64,000 nt of DNA from contig JAKOGI010000004.1 of assembly GCA_029747015.1 (NCBI GenBank), forward strand, positions 1,438,501 to 1,502,500, given 5' to 3'. The notes under the pieces are model-generated. The model worked only from the letters and a program-made list of their open reading frames with translations. It did no database searches and was not told where the DNA came from. Positions 10,669 through 23,846 of the stretch are shown here, in pieces (within the stretch, counting starts at the first letter, position 1; the number at the start of each line of letters is the position of its first letter). Origin of the DNA: Carnegiea gigantea. Its lineage: Eukaryota > Streptophyta > Magnoliopsida > Caryophyllales > Cactaceae. Both the position numbers and the translations under genes were made by a program.

Positions 10669-11454
10669 AAAAACGCTTAGGGTGATGAGAAAGAAGATAG
10701 GGCTTAATTGTTAACATGATACGATGAGAAGCATTTGACATGGCTTATCTTGCCAATGGGTATTTATTTAGACCCAAATAATGTACAATTGCAATATAAC
10801 TATGTTTCATGGAGGATTAAAAAAAGTATCTTCTTATATCCTCTATTAGTTCCCACATCAAACCTTGTCTAACTAACTAGATAATGGTTTTTACAAACAA
10901 TAAGTTGAACATGGATAACAAAAAATTACCTCAAATTAAGTATAAAAATAACCCAAGCATCTAAACTTGGTGACCTAATTTAATAGGCTTACTTTTAACC
11001 AAACAAATTAAAAATCAGAAGAAAAAACAACCCTACAACAAAGATTCACGAGATGGGATCTACAAAAGCAGCCAATGCCAATCAATAAATGAAAGGTTAA
11101 TTAAGAACCAAAAAGAAACTTATAATTTTATTTTATTTTTTTAAAAAATGGCAACATCAATAACAACTATCAAGAAAAATACATGATTTTCTTAATGCCA
11201 AAGTCAGAAGGACATCCAACTTTACAGACTAAACTTGCAAATGTCACCTAATCCGGTGGTAATGTCTTCTCTTCCCTCTCTCTCTCCTTCCTTTGCATTA
11301 ATATTATTGTGAAACTGGTGCCACCAGTATAAATAGGCATGCAGGGCTACCTGCCCACGTAGCACTGTTCTATTGGACCTAACTTTTGAAAAAAAAAGGA
11401 AAGAAATGAGAGAGAGACATGTTGCTATCACAAGAACGCTTAAGAACTCTAAGA
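10669..11454. other. Spacer, no gene recognised
   Basis: AT-rich. The only sizeable open frame (minus strand, 11222-11431) overlaps a CT-rich tract and has no recognisable domain. Confidence 0.45.
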
Positions 11455-11696
11455 GGCCGTTCTTTTCGTTGAAAAGGGTTGAGAAATCGATAAAGTTGGT
11501 TGAAGTGGGTTGAAGTAGATTTTTTTTATTGAAGTGGATTAAAGTGAGTTGAAGTGTGTATATTTTTTATATGATGGATAGAAGTTGGTCAAAATAAAAA
11601 GTAGGTTGAACTTGTTATTTTTTATTGAAGTTTGTAAAGTAAGTTAAAGTCGGTTGAAGTGAGTAATTGAAACTTACCAACGAAAAGAACAGGGCC
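11455..11696. mobile_element. MITE, ends GGCC(CT)GTTCTTTTC, TTGAAGT-repeat interior
   Basis: The left end GGCCGTTCTTTTCGTTG and right end CAACGAAAAGAACAGGGCC are inverted copies apart from a short deletion. The interior is built of imperfect repeats of GGTTGAAGTGGGTTGAAGT. The same ends and the complementary interior word occur at 47542-48059, so the two belong to one family. The target duplication is unclear (CTAAG on the left, TTAAG on the right). Confidence 0.65.
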
Positions 11697-12365
11697 TTAA
11701 GTAACACTCTTTATAATTAATATTGACACTCCATCAAAGAAACAAATACCCTTCCTATACTTGCTCTCTTTAGTTACCCTCCACAACAGCCTAGGAAAAG
11801 AGTTAGTGAGAGGTTTGTCCAATTTGATATTTTGATCCGATTGATTTTAAGGATCAGTTATGATATTTTTGTGCAAACTTGGATTCGAATATGATGTGCA
11901 TCAATCTTTGTATAGGTTTGAAATTCTTTCGTTTCTCCGATTTGAAGTAAATCAGATATACCCAAAAGTAAAGACTTAAGAGTACGTATGTTCGAATTAT
12001 AGATAAGCACCTACCTAGATAGCCTTAGCCTAGGTGGGTGGGGGTGATTGTGAGAGGTTGAGATACTGTTTTTCTGCTTTTTGGCTTCTTTTGATGTGAA
12101 CCCTAACTAGTATGCGTAGCTCGTATGAGCTGCCTAAACAATGCCAAGCTACATCATGCAAAACAAATGAATATGAAGATAGAGAAGAAAAAGAAAAAAT
12201 GGTCCCCGTTTTTCCCTGCACTCTTTTGGGATCACGGTTGATGCTTACCTTACATTAATATACACTCTCATGCGCACAGCTAGCTAGCTAGCTACATCAG
12301 AGGAAAAAACAGAACAAGGGGGCACATTAATTAATGACCAGTACTAAAAACATGAAAGTTTAAAT
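11697..12365. other. Spacer, no gene recognised
   Basis: No supported coding sequence. It contains a GCTAGCTAGCTAGCTA tetranucleotide repeat near 12280. Confidence 0.45.
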
Positions 12366-12545
12366 CAGAGTTGGCGCAACTGATAAAGAATGGACGACAT
12401 AGTTCTAAGATACTGGTCATATGACCAAGACTTTCTTGTTGGATCTCTTAAATTCGAGTTATTATTAACCTACAAATGTGCAGAGTTTTCCTATCACAAA
12501 TTTTCGTCATTCAGAAGACTTGCGCTCGGGACCTTAATTAAGGAA
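12366..12545 (+). mobile_element. SINE-like element (decayed)
   Basis: AGAGTTGGCGCAACTGATAAAG resembles the A-box start of widespread plant tRNA-derived SINEs (TTGGCGCAACTGGTAAAG-like). A B-box-like AAATTCGAGTT lies about 75 bp downstream. Later GACTTGCGCTCGGGACC is the only other conserved-looking part. Divergence is high. Confidence 0.38.
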
Positions 12546-13458
12546 AATAAATATTAGATCACTTGATACAATCTGTGTTAACTAATATTGAGAATGCTTT
12601 TTGAATCACTATATTAAAAATGCAGATAATTACTTATCGCACAAACTTATTTTGAGCTCACTTTTAAAATTAGATGTAGAGCATTCCTGATAATATTCAG
12701 TTTAGACATGGATGTACATATCTGCATGTGGTGGGCTGGCTGTGGCTCGGCGTGATAATATTCAATTTGTTCACTTTGGGACCACTGCCTCTCTCCCTTT
12801 CTCTCCGTCTGTGTTCTACTTTTCAAACTCTTGCTCGTCCTTCGGTTCAGCACCGCTAATTAATGGCTTAGTAATTAAATGTGTTTTGGTTTATCTGGTC
12901 ATAGAAATACTTGGTTAAATTAAGCCTTGATTAGGGAAAAAAAATTGGCCGACAATTGTTAGCTGGCCCTCTGTACTTAATAGTTAATACTATTAGGGAC
13001 ATGAAGAAGTTGATTGATTTCTGAAAGCATCTGGATATGTATAGTAGCTAGGTTCGTTTATTGTAAATCATTTATTATCATTTTGAGTAAGACTATTTCA
13101 TATTTAAAATTATTGGAAGAAAGATTTTAAATTATGTTATCGCTGCAATTTAATGTGGCTATCGTATAAGCTTTATAAGAGACGAAAATATATAAGATTA
13201 TGAATTTGGATAACGTTTATTTGATAGGAAAAACATGGAATTAAATAAGATCAAATGTTCAAACATATAATTTAGAGTGCACTTCTCCAAAAGTTCGTGG
13301 GTAAGAAACTAACAATTAATTTCCCATAGTCCAGGGGCAATGTAAACTCGAGATTAAATGTATTCAGATCAATTACAATAATCAAACCAATGCTACATAA
13401 AACAAGTATAATAATTATGTTTGATTATTAAGCTCTCCTTAGCAGCTAGCTCACAACG
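12546..13458. other. Distal region upstream of MIR167, nothing recognised
   Basis: AT-rich, with a CT-rich tract near 12785-12815. No coding sequence or element is recognised. Confidence 0.4.
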
Positions 13459-13703
13459 TGTCTCAAGATGCATAAAAATCATTTTGGAGACAAAAAGTAT
13501 CGATTTGAGAACAAATATATGCATACAAGTTTTTTGACTTAAAACAGAGGCATAGAATTTAGCTGAAACTCATAACATATATTTGTACTCATATACATAT
13601 ACATAGTATCCAAATACAAATATATACACATATATCTATTTTTCGATGTAAAATAGGGACAAAAATTAAGCTGAAACCCATCCTATGAAATAACTAATGT
13701 CTC
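13459..13703 (+). promoter_or_regulatory. Cluster of three TGTCTC auxin-response hexamers
   Basis: TGTCTC occurs at 13459-13464, its reverse complement GAGACA at 13487-13492 (an inverted pair 22 bp apart), and TGTCTC again at 13698-13703. They lie about 350-590 bp upstream of the inferred MIR167 start. TGTCTC is the classical auxin response element bound by ARF proteins, and ARF6/ARF8 mRNAs are the known targets of miR167. Hexamers occur by chance, so function is inference. Confidence 0.35.
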
Positions 13704-14017
13704 TCAAAATGGGATCATTTTTATAATCTAATTTGGATCTAACTTTCCAAATTATATTGCGCACGTAAAAAAAGAAGCATAAGTTTTGAAAGGGGGGCCT
13801 ATGCAAAGCGGATTAATATAAGCACTTAGCAAAAGCAAGCTAGGCAGGACTTTGCCAATTCATCCCAAGTGGTCTCCATATTTGTCTTTTCATTAAAAAA
13901 CTTATGCTCATACAAGTAGAATAAGACAAACCAAAAAAAGAAAACCTGAAAATAGCAAAAGCACACAAGTGAAATTACCATCTTACCCCTGCTCAACCCT
14001 CTTCTACAGTTCTCCTC

Positions 14018-14025
14018 TATAAATA
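14018..14025 (+). promoter_or_regulatory. TATA box for MIR167
   Basis: TATAAATA follows a CT-rich stretch (CTACAGTTCTCCTC). Transcription would start about 30 bp downstream, near 14050, placing the mature miRNA about 65 nt into the primary transcript. This matches the pol II promoter layout of plant MIR genes. Confidence 0.7.
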
Positions 14026-14091
14026 TTGTCTTATCATAATCAAACCCTCGAAGAAGAAGAAGGAGAAGAAGGAGGAGGAAACTCATGGTAT

Positions 14092-14263
14092 GGCTTTCGT
14101 GCCTCAATAGCAGTTGAAGCTGCCAGCATGATCTGAGCTTTCTCTCTCCTCTACCCCTCCCTCTCCCTCTATCTTAATCTCCTCCGTTTGATTCAGATCG
14201 TACGGTGGGAAAGATTAGATCATGTATGGTAGCTTCACCTGTTGATGAGAGCACGGCAGAAAA
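14092..14263 (+). ncRNA. MIR167: MIR167 precursor
   Basis: 14115-14135 carries the miR167 sequence; its first 20 nt are TGAAGCTGCCAGCATGATCT, followed by G. This is the highly conserved plant miRNA that directs cleavage of ARF6 and ARF8 mRNAs in auxin signalling. The opposite arm at 14218-14239 (GATCATGTATGGTAGCTTCA...) pairs with it, with one G-U wobble and one small bulge, and has the usual two-base 3' overhang. Pairing extends inward (GAGCTTTCTC against GGGAAAGATT) and outward (CGTGCCTCAATAGCAG against CTGTTGATGAGAGCACG). The CT-rich segment 14141-14180 lies mainly in the loop side. A TATA box is 97 bp upstream of the mature sequence. Which member of the family it is cannot be told from this alone, though the 3' terminal G fits miR167d-type isoforms. 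Confidence 0.95.
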
Positions 14264-16093
<1,830 letters not shown>

Positions 16094-16485
16094 GGGTTGT
16101 GTTAGGTAATGGAGGTTGAAGTAGAGATTAGTAGTTTGTCGTGGTGTTATGGACTACTACTTAAAAGTATTCGGTAAAATAGTAGATGAGTTAATGGTTA
16201 TAGATTTTTATATAGTATTTTTCAAAAGCTAATGAAAGTAGTTTTTAACAACCTCTACTTGGTGATTGCATTGCAAATTACAAAATTCATCTTTTTATTT
16301 ACTAAAAACCTTTATTTATTGTTCCCTTTTAGTCATTTTATATAAATCCGCTATTTCAATATCTACATTTACCAAACGCATTTATTTTAAATCGCTAGTT
16401 GAACAGTTAACCACTAGCCACTAGTGGTTCACAGCTAATTGAAAGCTAACTATTACTAAAATAACTAATTTTACCAAACATGCTC
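16094..16485. mobile_element. MITE-like element
   Basis: The left end GGGTTGTGTTAGGTAATGG is matched in inverted orientation by TTTTACCAAACATGCTC at the right. The interior is AT-rich with inverted CTACT/AGTAG words and no coding potential. It resembles the 36645 and 38286 elements in its GTTTGGTAAA termini. Boundaries are approximate and no clean target duplication was seen. Confidence 0.45.
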
Positions 16486-18109
16486 TATATCTCATTAGGT
16501 GGAAAGACTGGATAGGGAATTTTTTTTAATTAGGAAACAAGTGTAAAAATCGCCCCGTCTCATCTTCAAAGTTCTAAACAATACCAAGCTTCAAAAAGGT
16601 TAAAAAAAATTCACTAAATTTTAGAATTGAAAGTGAATAACCACTCAATTTTATTGGTATTCTACACCTTGCTAATTAAAGAAATTTATTATTAATTTTT
16701 TATATCATGTCAAAATAATTCCCTTTTTTTTTTTTGTGGAAGGCAAAAGGAATAGTCAATGGTTAAATTTTGGGAGGATAATTAGTAGGATACTTCAAAT
16801 AAGTTAGGAAATTTTATCAATAAAGGAGAAATCTACATAATAAGAATCTAATATAATCCATAAGTCAATTTAAAAAAAGCGCATTTAAATATACCTTACA
16901 TTTTTTTCACACACTAAATTAAGCTTGCATTGTTACTACATTAACCTTTATACTGTTTTGAATATCATGTCAATTATTATATCAAAGTTTTCCTTCATAC
17001 TTTTTTTTAATATTTTAATAAACTATGAATTATTCATTTAGGGAAAAATAAAAGTGATTAGGAGTTTCTGTAGATAGTAAGGTGTAAAATACAATATTAA
17101 GTTTAGTGATCATTAAATCAATATTGAACTTTTAGTGATTTTTCAGATCATTTTTAAAGTCCAGGGATTTTCTAAAACTTCAAAATAAATTTGAGTGATT
17201 TCTTAAATTTTTTCTTTTTTAATCCACGCTTAGAAGTATGGGCTTTTTGGCACCATAGATTATTGATCAATCAGTTTATTACTAAAGAAAATTTCTTTGA
17301 TAAAAAATACTAAAATTTAATTGTTCAACTAGCAAAAAGTTTTAAATTCTTGAGTGAAAACTATAAATATTCTTCTATTGAACAATAGTAGAATTTTAAT
17401 TGATGAGTTTTAGAGGTCAAATAGGACTTATATGTATCCAATAGAATCAGAATTTTTGAAAAAAATACTACTAAAAAAATTTTTAAAATTAAGATATTTA
17501 ATTGAGTCTGGTCCTTTACATCATGCAAATGCATAAATTGCATTGTACTTCTATTTAAAGAGAAAAAAATTTCCTCCTTTTTATATAGACAACTCCTTCC
17601 TTATTATGGAAAGTACGCCACAATAATGTCAAAAGTGTGAACCAAAATAGTAACAATATTCATCTTTCTAATGCGTGCGCCAGGGTAATCTTTTTTTCCT
17701 CTTGACTTTAGAAGTCAACACACAAAAAACCTATGTCTCGTCCACTACTTGTATTATTTAAGGTCCCAGGTCTATAGACTCGAGACATGCCACGTGAACC
17801 TTGCTAAAGCTACAAGCTTATCCATGAGCTACTATATGATATAAATCTTGCAACAAATTATGGTAAAAAAATCTTCTCAAGTGTAAATCAAAAGCTCTTG
17901 AATGAATTCTACAAGCAAAAGAAAGCAAATTCAGATCAAGAAACAAAATTTTAACCATACAAAATCAAACAATCAATAGGTCAGAAAATTTTACCAAGAA
18001 GTTTAAGAAACAAAATCAAGAAAATACTATTTGCATAAACAATGGTCAATGCAAAGCTCAAAAAATACCCCGGTGATACATAATAATCAGTTTAAATATT
18101 AAATATCAT
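16486..18109. other. Very AT-rich spacer
   Basis: Long A and T runs and only short, low-complexity open frames. Nothing is recognised. Confidence 0.5.
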
Positions 18110-18300
18110 TGCTCTGAATGCTCAAGAATCTAAGTTTAAATGCTCAACATCATCACATTAAATATTCAATACATGTAGCCTAAATGCTCAGTTGTCTGAT
18201 CCTAAATGCTAAATACTCTAAACCTAAATGCTAAAATACTCTAAACCTGTATATTCAACATCATTAACTTGAATGCTCAACAGCGTCGAGTATCACCGCT
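18110..18300. repeat. Degenerate minisatellite, CTAAATGCTCAA word
   Basis: Variants of CTAAATGCT(C/A)AAxA recur seven or eight times at irregular 20-30 bp spacing, alternating with TACTCTAAAC and CAACATCAT words. This is an old, diverged tandem array. Confidence 0.65.
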
Positions 18301-18877
18301 AAACTATTTCTATCCCTTGAGCCCGACATTCAACTCGTTGAGCATTTTATTCTTCTATTTTGAGTATTGTATTTAGACCACTTGATCATTCTAACAATGT
18401 AAAAAAAAAATTTAAAAAAACCTTAAAAGAAAAACCTAACTTGTAGTGAACAACAAAAACACTGATCTATTTGAACGACTACATCTTCAACACGATTGAC
18501 CGTCATTTTCTTCCAATCTTCAAGTAAAATATCTTTGGAAAATTGGATGATAATAAACCATACTTTCGGGGGTTTGGACAACAATAAACCATACCATAAA
18601 GTTGGACACTAATAATATGTACTGTTAACATATTTAATGTTTTCATACCTGATGGTGGCGGACACGGCTGAAATATGACATGGCAGGCGAAGTAATAAAT
18701 TGTTGACTATAATATCTGTTGAAGAGAGCTGACTTATTAAGTTCGATTTTTTTAATTAAAAAAACCAATGCTTTGACCCTCCACTTTCTCCTGTCTTTTT
18801 GATCACCTCCTCCTCCTCTGTTAAGCCCCCCTCCCCAACAAAGGCAAATCTCTCTTTCTCTCAACATAAACTGAAAC
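18301..18877. other. Spacer
   Basis: The long minus-strand open frame that starts at 18960 here straddles the boundary of the hAT-like element at 18886, so it is not a gene. A CT-rich stretch lies at 18780-18870. Confidence 0.4.
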
Positions 18878-18885
18878 ATCTCAAC

Positions 18886-19779
18886 TAGGGATGGCAATAA
18901 AACCCGTACCCGTTTAAAACCCTGAAAACCCGCCCCGTTTATAACCCCAATGGGTGACAAAAATGGGTTTTAAATGGGTATGGGGCGGGTTTGGGAAAAA
19001 AGGATACGGGTACGGGTATAGGCTTCACCCGCCCTGAACCCGAACCCGCCCCATACCCATTTGCATATAAATTATATAAAAAAAACTAACCTAAATTAAA
19101 TAACTAAAATAAGGCAAACAACTGAACCACCCTAGCATGGAAAGCCCTTCCCGGTGAGATACTAAGATTAAAGCCTAGCCCAAACCTCTAGCCCAATTCT
19201 CTTTGTACAGAATTTCTTAGACTGCAAGTCTGCAACCCATTTGCGTGTGAGACACTGAGAGTTTGAGATTAGTGTTTTAGGGTTTCTCAGACTGCAAATC
19301 CCGAGTGCCTTCGCTGATTCTTTCGCTGCTCTTCTCTGTTCCACACATCCATCTCTCATTCTCTCTCTATTCTTCTCTGCATTTGGAATGGAAATCACCT
19401 CTGCAGTCTGCACTTGTGTCATGAATATGTGATGGTCCTGGATCCTGCAATTGCCAAAAAGGAAGAGAACGTAATCTGAATCTCCAAACTGCACGAGCTC
19501 TTCTCTGTTGTAGTTTTGTAAACTTATGGTTTGTACTTGAACAAATTTGCATATCCTACTAGTTGGATGGGTAATTCAAATATGGGTTTAATATGGGTAT
19601 TAATTTTTATTTCCTATATAAACCCGAATAAAACCCGCAAAAACCCGGCGGGTAAGGGTACGGGTATAGTTTTTCAATACCCGATGGGTAAGGGTACGGG
19701 TATAGGTATGATTTTTGAAAACGGGTATGGGTGAGGGTACAACTCAACCCGCCCCGTACCCGCCCCATCGTCATCCCTA
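18886..19779. mobile_element. hAT-like non-autonomous element, ACCCG-rich, TSD ATCTCAAC
   Basis: The element starts TAGGGATGGCAATAAAAC and ends CCATCGTCATCCCTA. It is flanked on both sides by the perfect 8-bp duplication ATCTCAAC (18878-18885 and 19780-19787). Eight-base duplications and these ends point to the hAT superfamily. About 190 bp at each side are packed with ACCCG / CGGGT words in inverted orientation. The middle (about 19080-19540) is non-repetitive, with a 108-codon open frame on the minus strand and no recognised domain. It may be a leftover of the parent element or captured host DNA. No transposase is present. Confidence 0.85.
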
Positions 19780-20039
19780 ATCTCAACAAAGAGAATCGAA
19801 GCATAATTTGACGTTGCTCATCTAAGTGGAGTTGAAAGAGAATAGAAGCATCTCAACTAAATAGAGTTGAAAGAGAATCAAACCATACTGTGGAGAAAGT
19901 AAGAGTGAAAATTGGGTCTCAATATGTGAAAACAAGGGGGGTTACAAGATTTGGGTTTAGTTGGTTGTGAAATTGCATGTTTGTGATGGGTATTGATCTT
20001 GTGTGTTGTTTTCATGTTTAATTGTTGTTATGAATTGTT

Positions 20040-22020
20040 TAATATGGGAGATGACAGCATAATCCTTCATCTTCACCATAGTGGGTAATTTGTGAAATGA
20101 AGAAAATTGAAATATGAAGAGGTAGCCGTAGGAACATTGAACGTGTTGATGTGGATAGATTGTCATATTTTGAAGGGAAAGGAATTACCAGTGAGGAAAT
20201 TGGGTAAGATGGTGTGTTAGAGTTCTTTAATGTGATACCTAGTTGCCCCATGGAAAGTGGTTTGAGAAGATTATTTACTAATGATGAGTCAGTTCAAATG
20301 CTGAAACACTGTATGGGTAAAACAGAACTTCATGAATATATATACTGTTCATAGAGTAGGGGAACCTGAACTTCTATTTGATGCATTGATTGCTCCAGGA
20401 GATCAATCAAATGGGGACCAAAACAACCCTCCTTAAAAGGGAAAGAAAGCAGTTAGCCCAAACACATGCCCCAAACAACAACAGCCAATTAAAGCAACAA
20501 TCCAGAAAGGATCAGCCGAAAAAGCAACTTCACAAAAGCCAATCCAAAAGGACCAAACCCTAGCCCTACGCCAAAAGAGTCGCTTCCCAAACACCCAGAA
20601 CCCAAAACCCCACAACTAGAAAACCACCTTCTCAGAAATCCAAAATCCAAACCCACTAACTTAAGAACCCAAAAGCCACAACCCAAGAGACAAAACCAAA
20701 TAACCTACTAACCTAAAAACCCAAAACCCATGACCCAAACCAGAAACCCCACCAACCTAAAAATCCAAAACCCAAAACCCAAAACCTAGAACCCCACCAA
20801 TCCAGAAATACAATTCACAAAACCTTGAGACCAAAACCCCAATAACCCAGAAACCTAATTCACAAAATTTTGAGACGCAAAACCCCACCAATCAAGAATC
20901 CCAACACCTAAAGCCCCATAATCAAAGCACCAACTATTGGTACCTAGTCATTAAGCCCAAGAATTAGATCTCAAACTGCCAAGGTGACTTGTTTCCTCTA
21001 TTTAAGTGAAAGCTCACCAAATAGTTACCCCCTCAAAACCCAACAAACTGTATAGTATGTTGAGTATGATTGGGAAGATCCAAGGTAAGAGTCACCTTTA
21101 AGTTGGAATGATGTTGTGGGCAGAGACCTAGGCAGTTCAGATGATGATAGTGAATACCATCCTGATTGAGAAGATGATGATGATAGTGACAGTAATTGGA
21201 TTGGTAAAGAAGTTGCAACTGATGATATTGATGATAATGGGATTAGTAAAGAAGCTATAACAGATGATAGTGTTGACACATAAATTGAAGATGCAGAAAC
21301 AAGTGATGACGATTGGAAGATGGCAAAGAAACAAGTTAGAGAATTTAGGAAACAAAAGACTAACCTTCCAAAAATTGATTGCACAGTAGTTCAGCATGAG
21401 ACTATAATTAATGAAATAGTTGGTAGAGGTACTAAGCTCTAAAGTGAGTATAAGGATAGTGAAGTTGAAATGGAAACTCCTAGTGAAAGTAATGAGGAGG
21501 ATAACGTGTTGCTAAGAAGGAAAAAGAGAGCACCCAGAGTAGATGACAATACTGATTTTAAAAAAACTGAAGTGGTAAGAAGGCATGTGTTTTACGATTG
21601 CCCAAAAATTCAATGCTGCAATTGTCATATTTGCATTAGCACAGGCCTTTGACTTGAAGTTCAACATATCAGCTGTAGGTAGAAAAAAGATTCAAGCAGC
21701 GTGCAAAGATACTTACAATTTTAAAGTGTATGCATCATGGGGCATGAGGAAAGCCGCATACATTGTGAAATCAGTTAGCAACCACCATAGATTAAACCAA
21801 CCTGGTTGGCAATGCACTACTTTTTGAAGTTCAAAGACAAACCTCATTACTTAGCCAAGGAGATTATGAATGAGGTTAAGAAAGACTTTGGAGTTTGCAT
21901 AACTAATTAGGTAGCATACAAAATCAAAAAAGTGGCAGTAAAGCTATTGCATGGCTCAATGAAAGAACACTATTGCAAGCTTGGAAGCTATATAGAGGAA
22001 CTGAAAAGGAGCAATAGCAG
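20040..22020 (+). pseudogene. Decayed MULE (MuDR-type) transposase, N-terminal half
   Basis: Broken frames on the plus strand read, in order: a start-like MGDDSIILHLHHSG and later VGEPELLFDAL (MULE N-terminal domain style); an acidic linker at 21040-21480; then FDLKFNISAVGRKKIQAACK, YASWGMRKAAYIVKS, HYLAKEIMNEVKKDFGV and LLHGSMKEHYCKLGSYIEEL. The last blocks match the conserved region just before the catalytic domain of plant Mutator-like transposases (a region that usually ends ...YCEELLRTN). There are many stops. The catalytic DDE domain is absent because the sequence stops where the inverted LTR begins, near 22020. Confidence 0.65.
20420..20960. repeat. Strand-asymmetric CCAAAACCC-rich tract
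   Basis: About 540 bp in which the plus strand is mostly A and C, with recurrent CCAAAACCC, AACCCAAAACCC and GAAACCCCACCAA words and few T or G. It lies inside the decayed MULE, between its N-terminal and acidic regions. It is not the plant telomere repeat, since CCCTAAA is absent. Confidence 0.7.
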
Positions 22021-22680
22021 AAGCGAATAGGATGACAAATAATTGAAAATAACAAAATAAGATTGATACTAAAATAGGAGGACATATGATCTAACGCAAA
22101 AAATCTAAATGGAAAAAACCACAGGCAGTGATGTATACAATGAATGGTCCCAACAACACAACAACACAACAATCAAACCAAGGAGAGATTACAACTCACA
22201 AACAAACTCTCAGAAGTCACTAAATTCTCCTCTCACTTATAATGGAATAACCAATCAAATTTGATACTGTCAACAAAGGGCTCTGAAATGTGCCAAGAGG
22301 TCAACCACACAAAAAACATCCACAACGGGCCTAAACGACGCCTAAAACACTCGCAAAGGGTCCAAATGTTCACATTAAACTATGTTCAATAAAGTAGTAC
22401 TTATAGGGAACCCCCACAAGTACCAAGCAGTAACTCTATCCGCAAACCTGTGCCTTAAATACCAAGTACCATCTTTCTAAAAAGGAAAAGATTTTCAACG
22501 TAAAACATAGAAATAATATAATTTCCATAAAATAGAAGATTTTCAACCATATAACTTGACCCTTAGGCACCAAGCAATAATCTTCAACGAAAGGAAATAA
22601 TTAAATTGTTTCGCTAACCTGTAAATGAATTTAGGACATGCAAACTCAAGGGAGATGAAAATAAAAGGAAGTCAACCTAG
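22020..22680 (-). repeat. Copia-type LTR, copy A (inverted)
   Basis: The reverse complement of this interval aligns along its length with 29040-29766. Shared blocks include TGGTTGA(C/T)CTCTTGGCACATTT, GTCCTCCTATTTTAGT and ATAATTGTCATCCTATT-like segments. It is therefore a solo or truncated LTR of the same family in opposite orientation, and it cuts off the MULE on its left. Terminal dinucleotides are not identifiable, so the limits are approximate. Confidence 0.65.
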
Positions 22681-22689
22681 AATAATTAA

Positions 22690-23316
22690 GGAATGTAGGG
22701 AATAGTATTGTATTTAGAAAATTATTGTAATTTTATATTATTTTTGCATAAGATATTATAGAGTATTTTAGATAAGTCAAAATAAGATTACTCAGGATTG
22801 TTTTAATACGGTTTAGTTTCCTATTGTATGTAGGATAGAACTAGGTAAGTTTAAGCTTGTTTTCCAAGTCATAGAGTCTTATAAATTCATTATCTGTCAT
22901 AGTTATTACTAAGCATGATTGAATATTGAATAATTATTGACTTAAGCATAGTGATGAAGTTTTCTCCTTTCTTCGCTCTAATTCTTCCCCCCTTCTCCTC
23001 TTCCTCTATTATCTATCTCCTTTTTTCTCTTTACCCTTTTCTTTTTGCCATTCTCCATTAATTTGGTGTCAATTTTTCCCCGTGCCACCAAGCACTTGAA
23101 TTGGCTACACCAAACTAGGTTTAAAAGAGCTTTGGTTTATAAGAATTTCTTGGTGAGAATTTTGAGAGCTTAAAATCTACTTATGTAATTGACCTTGTGG
23201 AGATCTTTTTTCTGTTATGGATCTCGCTTGTTGCTTTCAGGGCTATTACAGATCATTTTGATATCTCTTTGATTTGATCTCTTGTGTTACTGAGATTGTT
23301 TGTTGTCCTCTCCCTC
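22690..23316 (+). repeat. LTR-like interval ahead of the Gypsy; LTR copy B, left part
   Basis: From about 23265 the sequence (TGATTTGATCTCTTGTGTTACTGAGATTG...) matches LTR copy C at 29540-29580 and resumes after the Gypsy at 28687. 22690-23264 is AT-rich with a CT-rich stretch at 22965-23060 and looks like another decayed LTR, but I cannot assign it. Confidence 0.45.
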
Positions 23317-23612
23317 TGATGCAGGGTTTTGCATCAAGAGTAACTCACGTGAGCTATTAGTGACCTCACATGGGTTGTTGAAAGTTGTTAGATGTTGTTA
23401 CAGTTTTGGCGGGAAGATTGATTGGTTACTGCGAGAGTATTTGTAGTAGAAATCATAGCTGAGAAAGTGAGAAAGGAGCTAATAATAATACATCATCTTT
23501 CCTCTTATTCTTCCTTTTCTCTCTATCTTCTTTCTATCTTTCTATGATTCAATCTCCTTACAACATCCTCGAGTGGCAATTCTTGATAAGCTGGTCCTGC
23601 ATTGTTGTATCA
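23317..23612 (+). repeat. 5' LTR of the Gypsy element, with PBS
   Basis: It begins TGATGCAGGGTTTTGC and ends TTGTATCA. The next bases, ATGGTATTAGAGCC (23613-23626), form a primer-binding site complementary to initiator-Met tRNA, with one mismatch to TGGTATCAGAGC. A CT-rich stretch precedes the end, as in the 3' copy. Confidence 0.92.
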
Positions 23613-23846
23613 ATGGTATTAGAGCCTTGATCCTAAAGATCTTCACCATTCTTGATCCTCGATTGGTTGGCTTGATTCTCCAACTAATCTAGCTGAACAC
23701 ATTTCCATAATTTCTTGAATCCTCGACTATTTGGCTTGTACTGCCAAATAATCCAATCATAACAAGCGAAATTCCAGATCATTACAAAAATTCTGGCGAA
23801 AACGAGGAGTAAATCCCAATCCCAATCCTAGTCGAATTCGCTTGTC

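Noticed and set aside
18643..18960. 105-codon minus-strand open frame
   Set aside because: It crosses the left boundary of the hAT-like element at 18886, so it cannot be an ancestral gene.
20420..20960. CCAAAACCC tract as an interstitial telomere
   Set aside because: The plant telomere unit CCCTAAA/TTTAGGG does not occur in tandem here.
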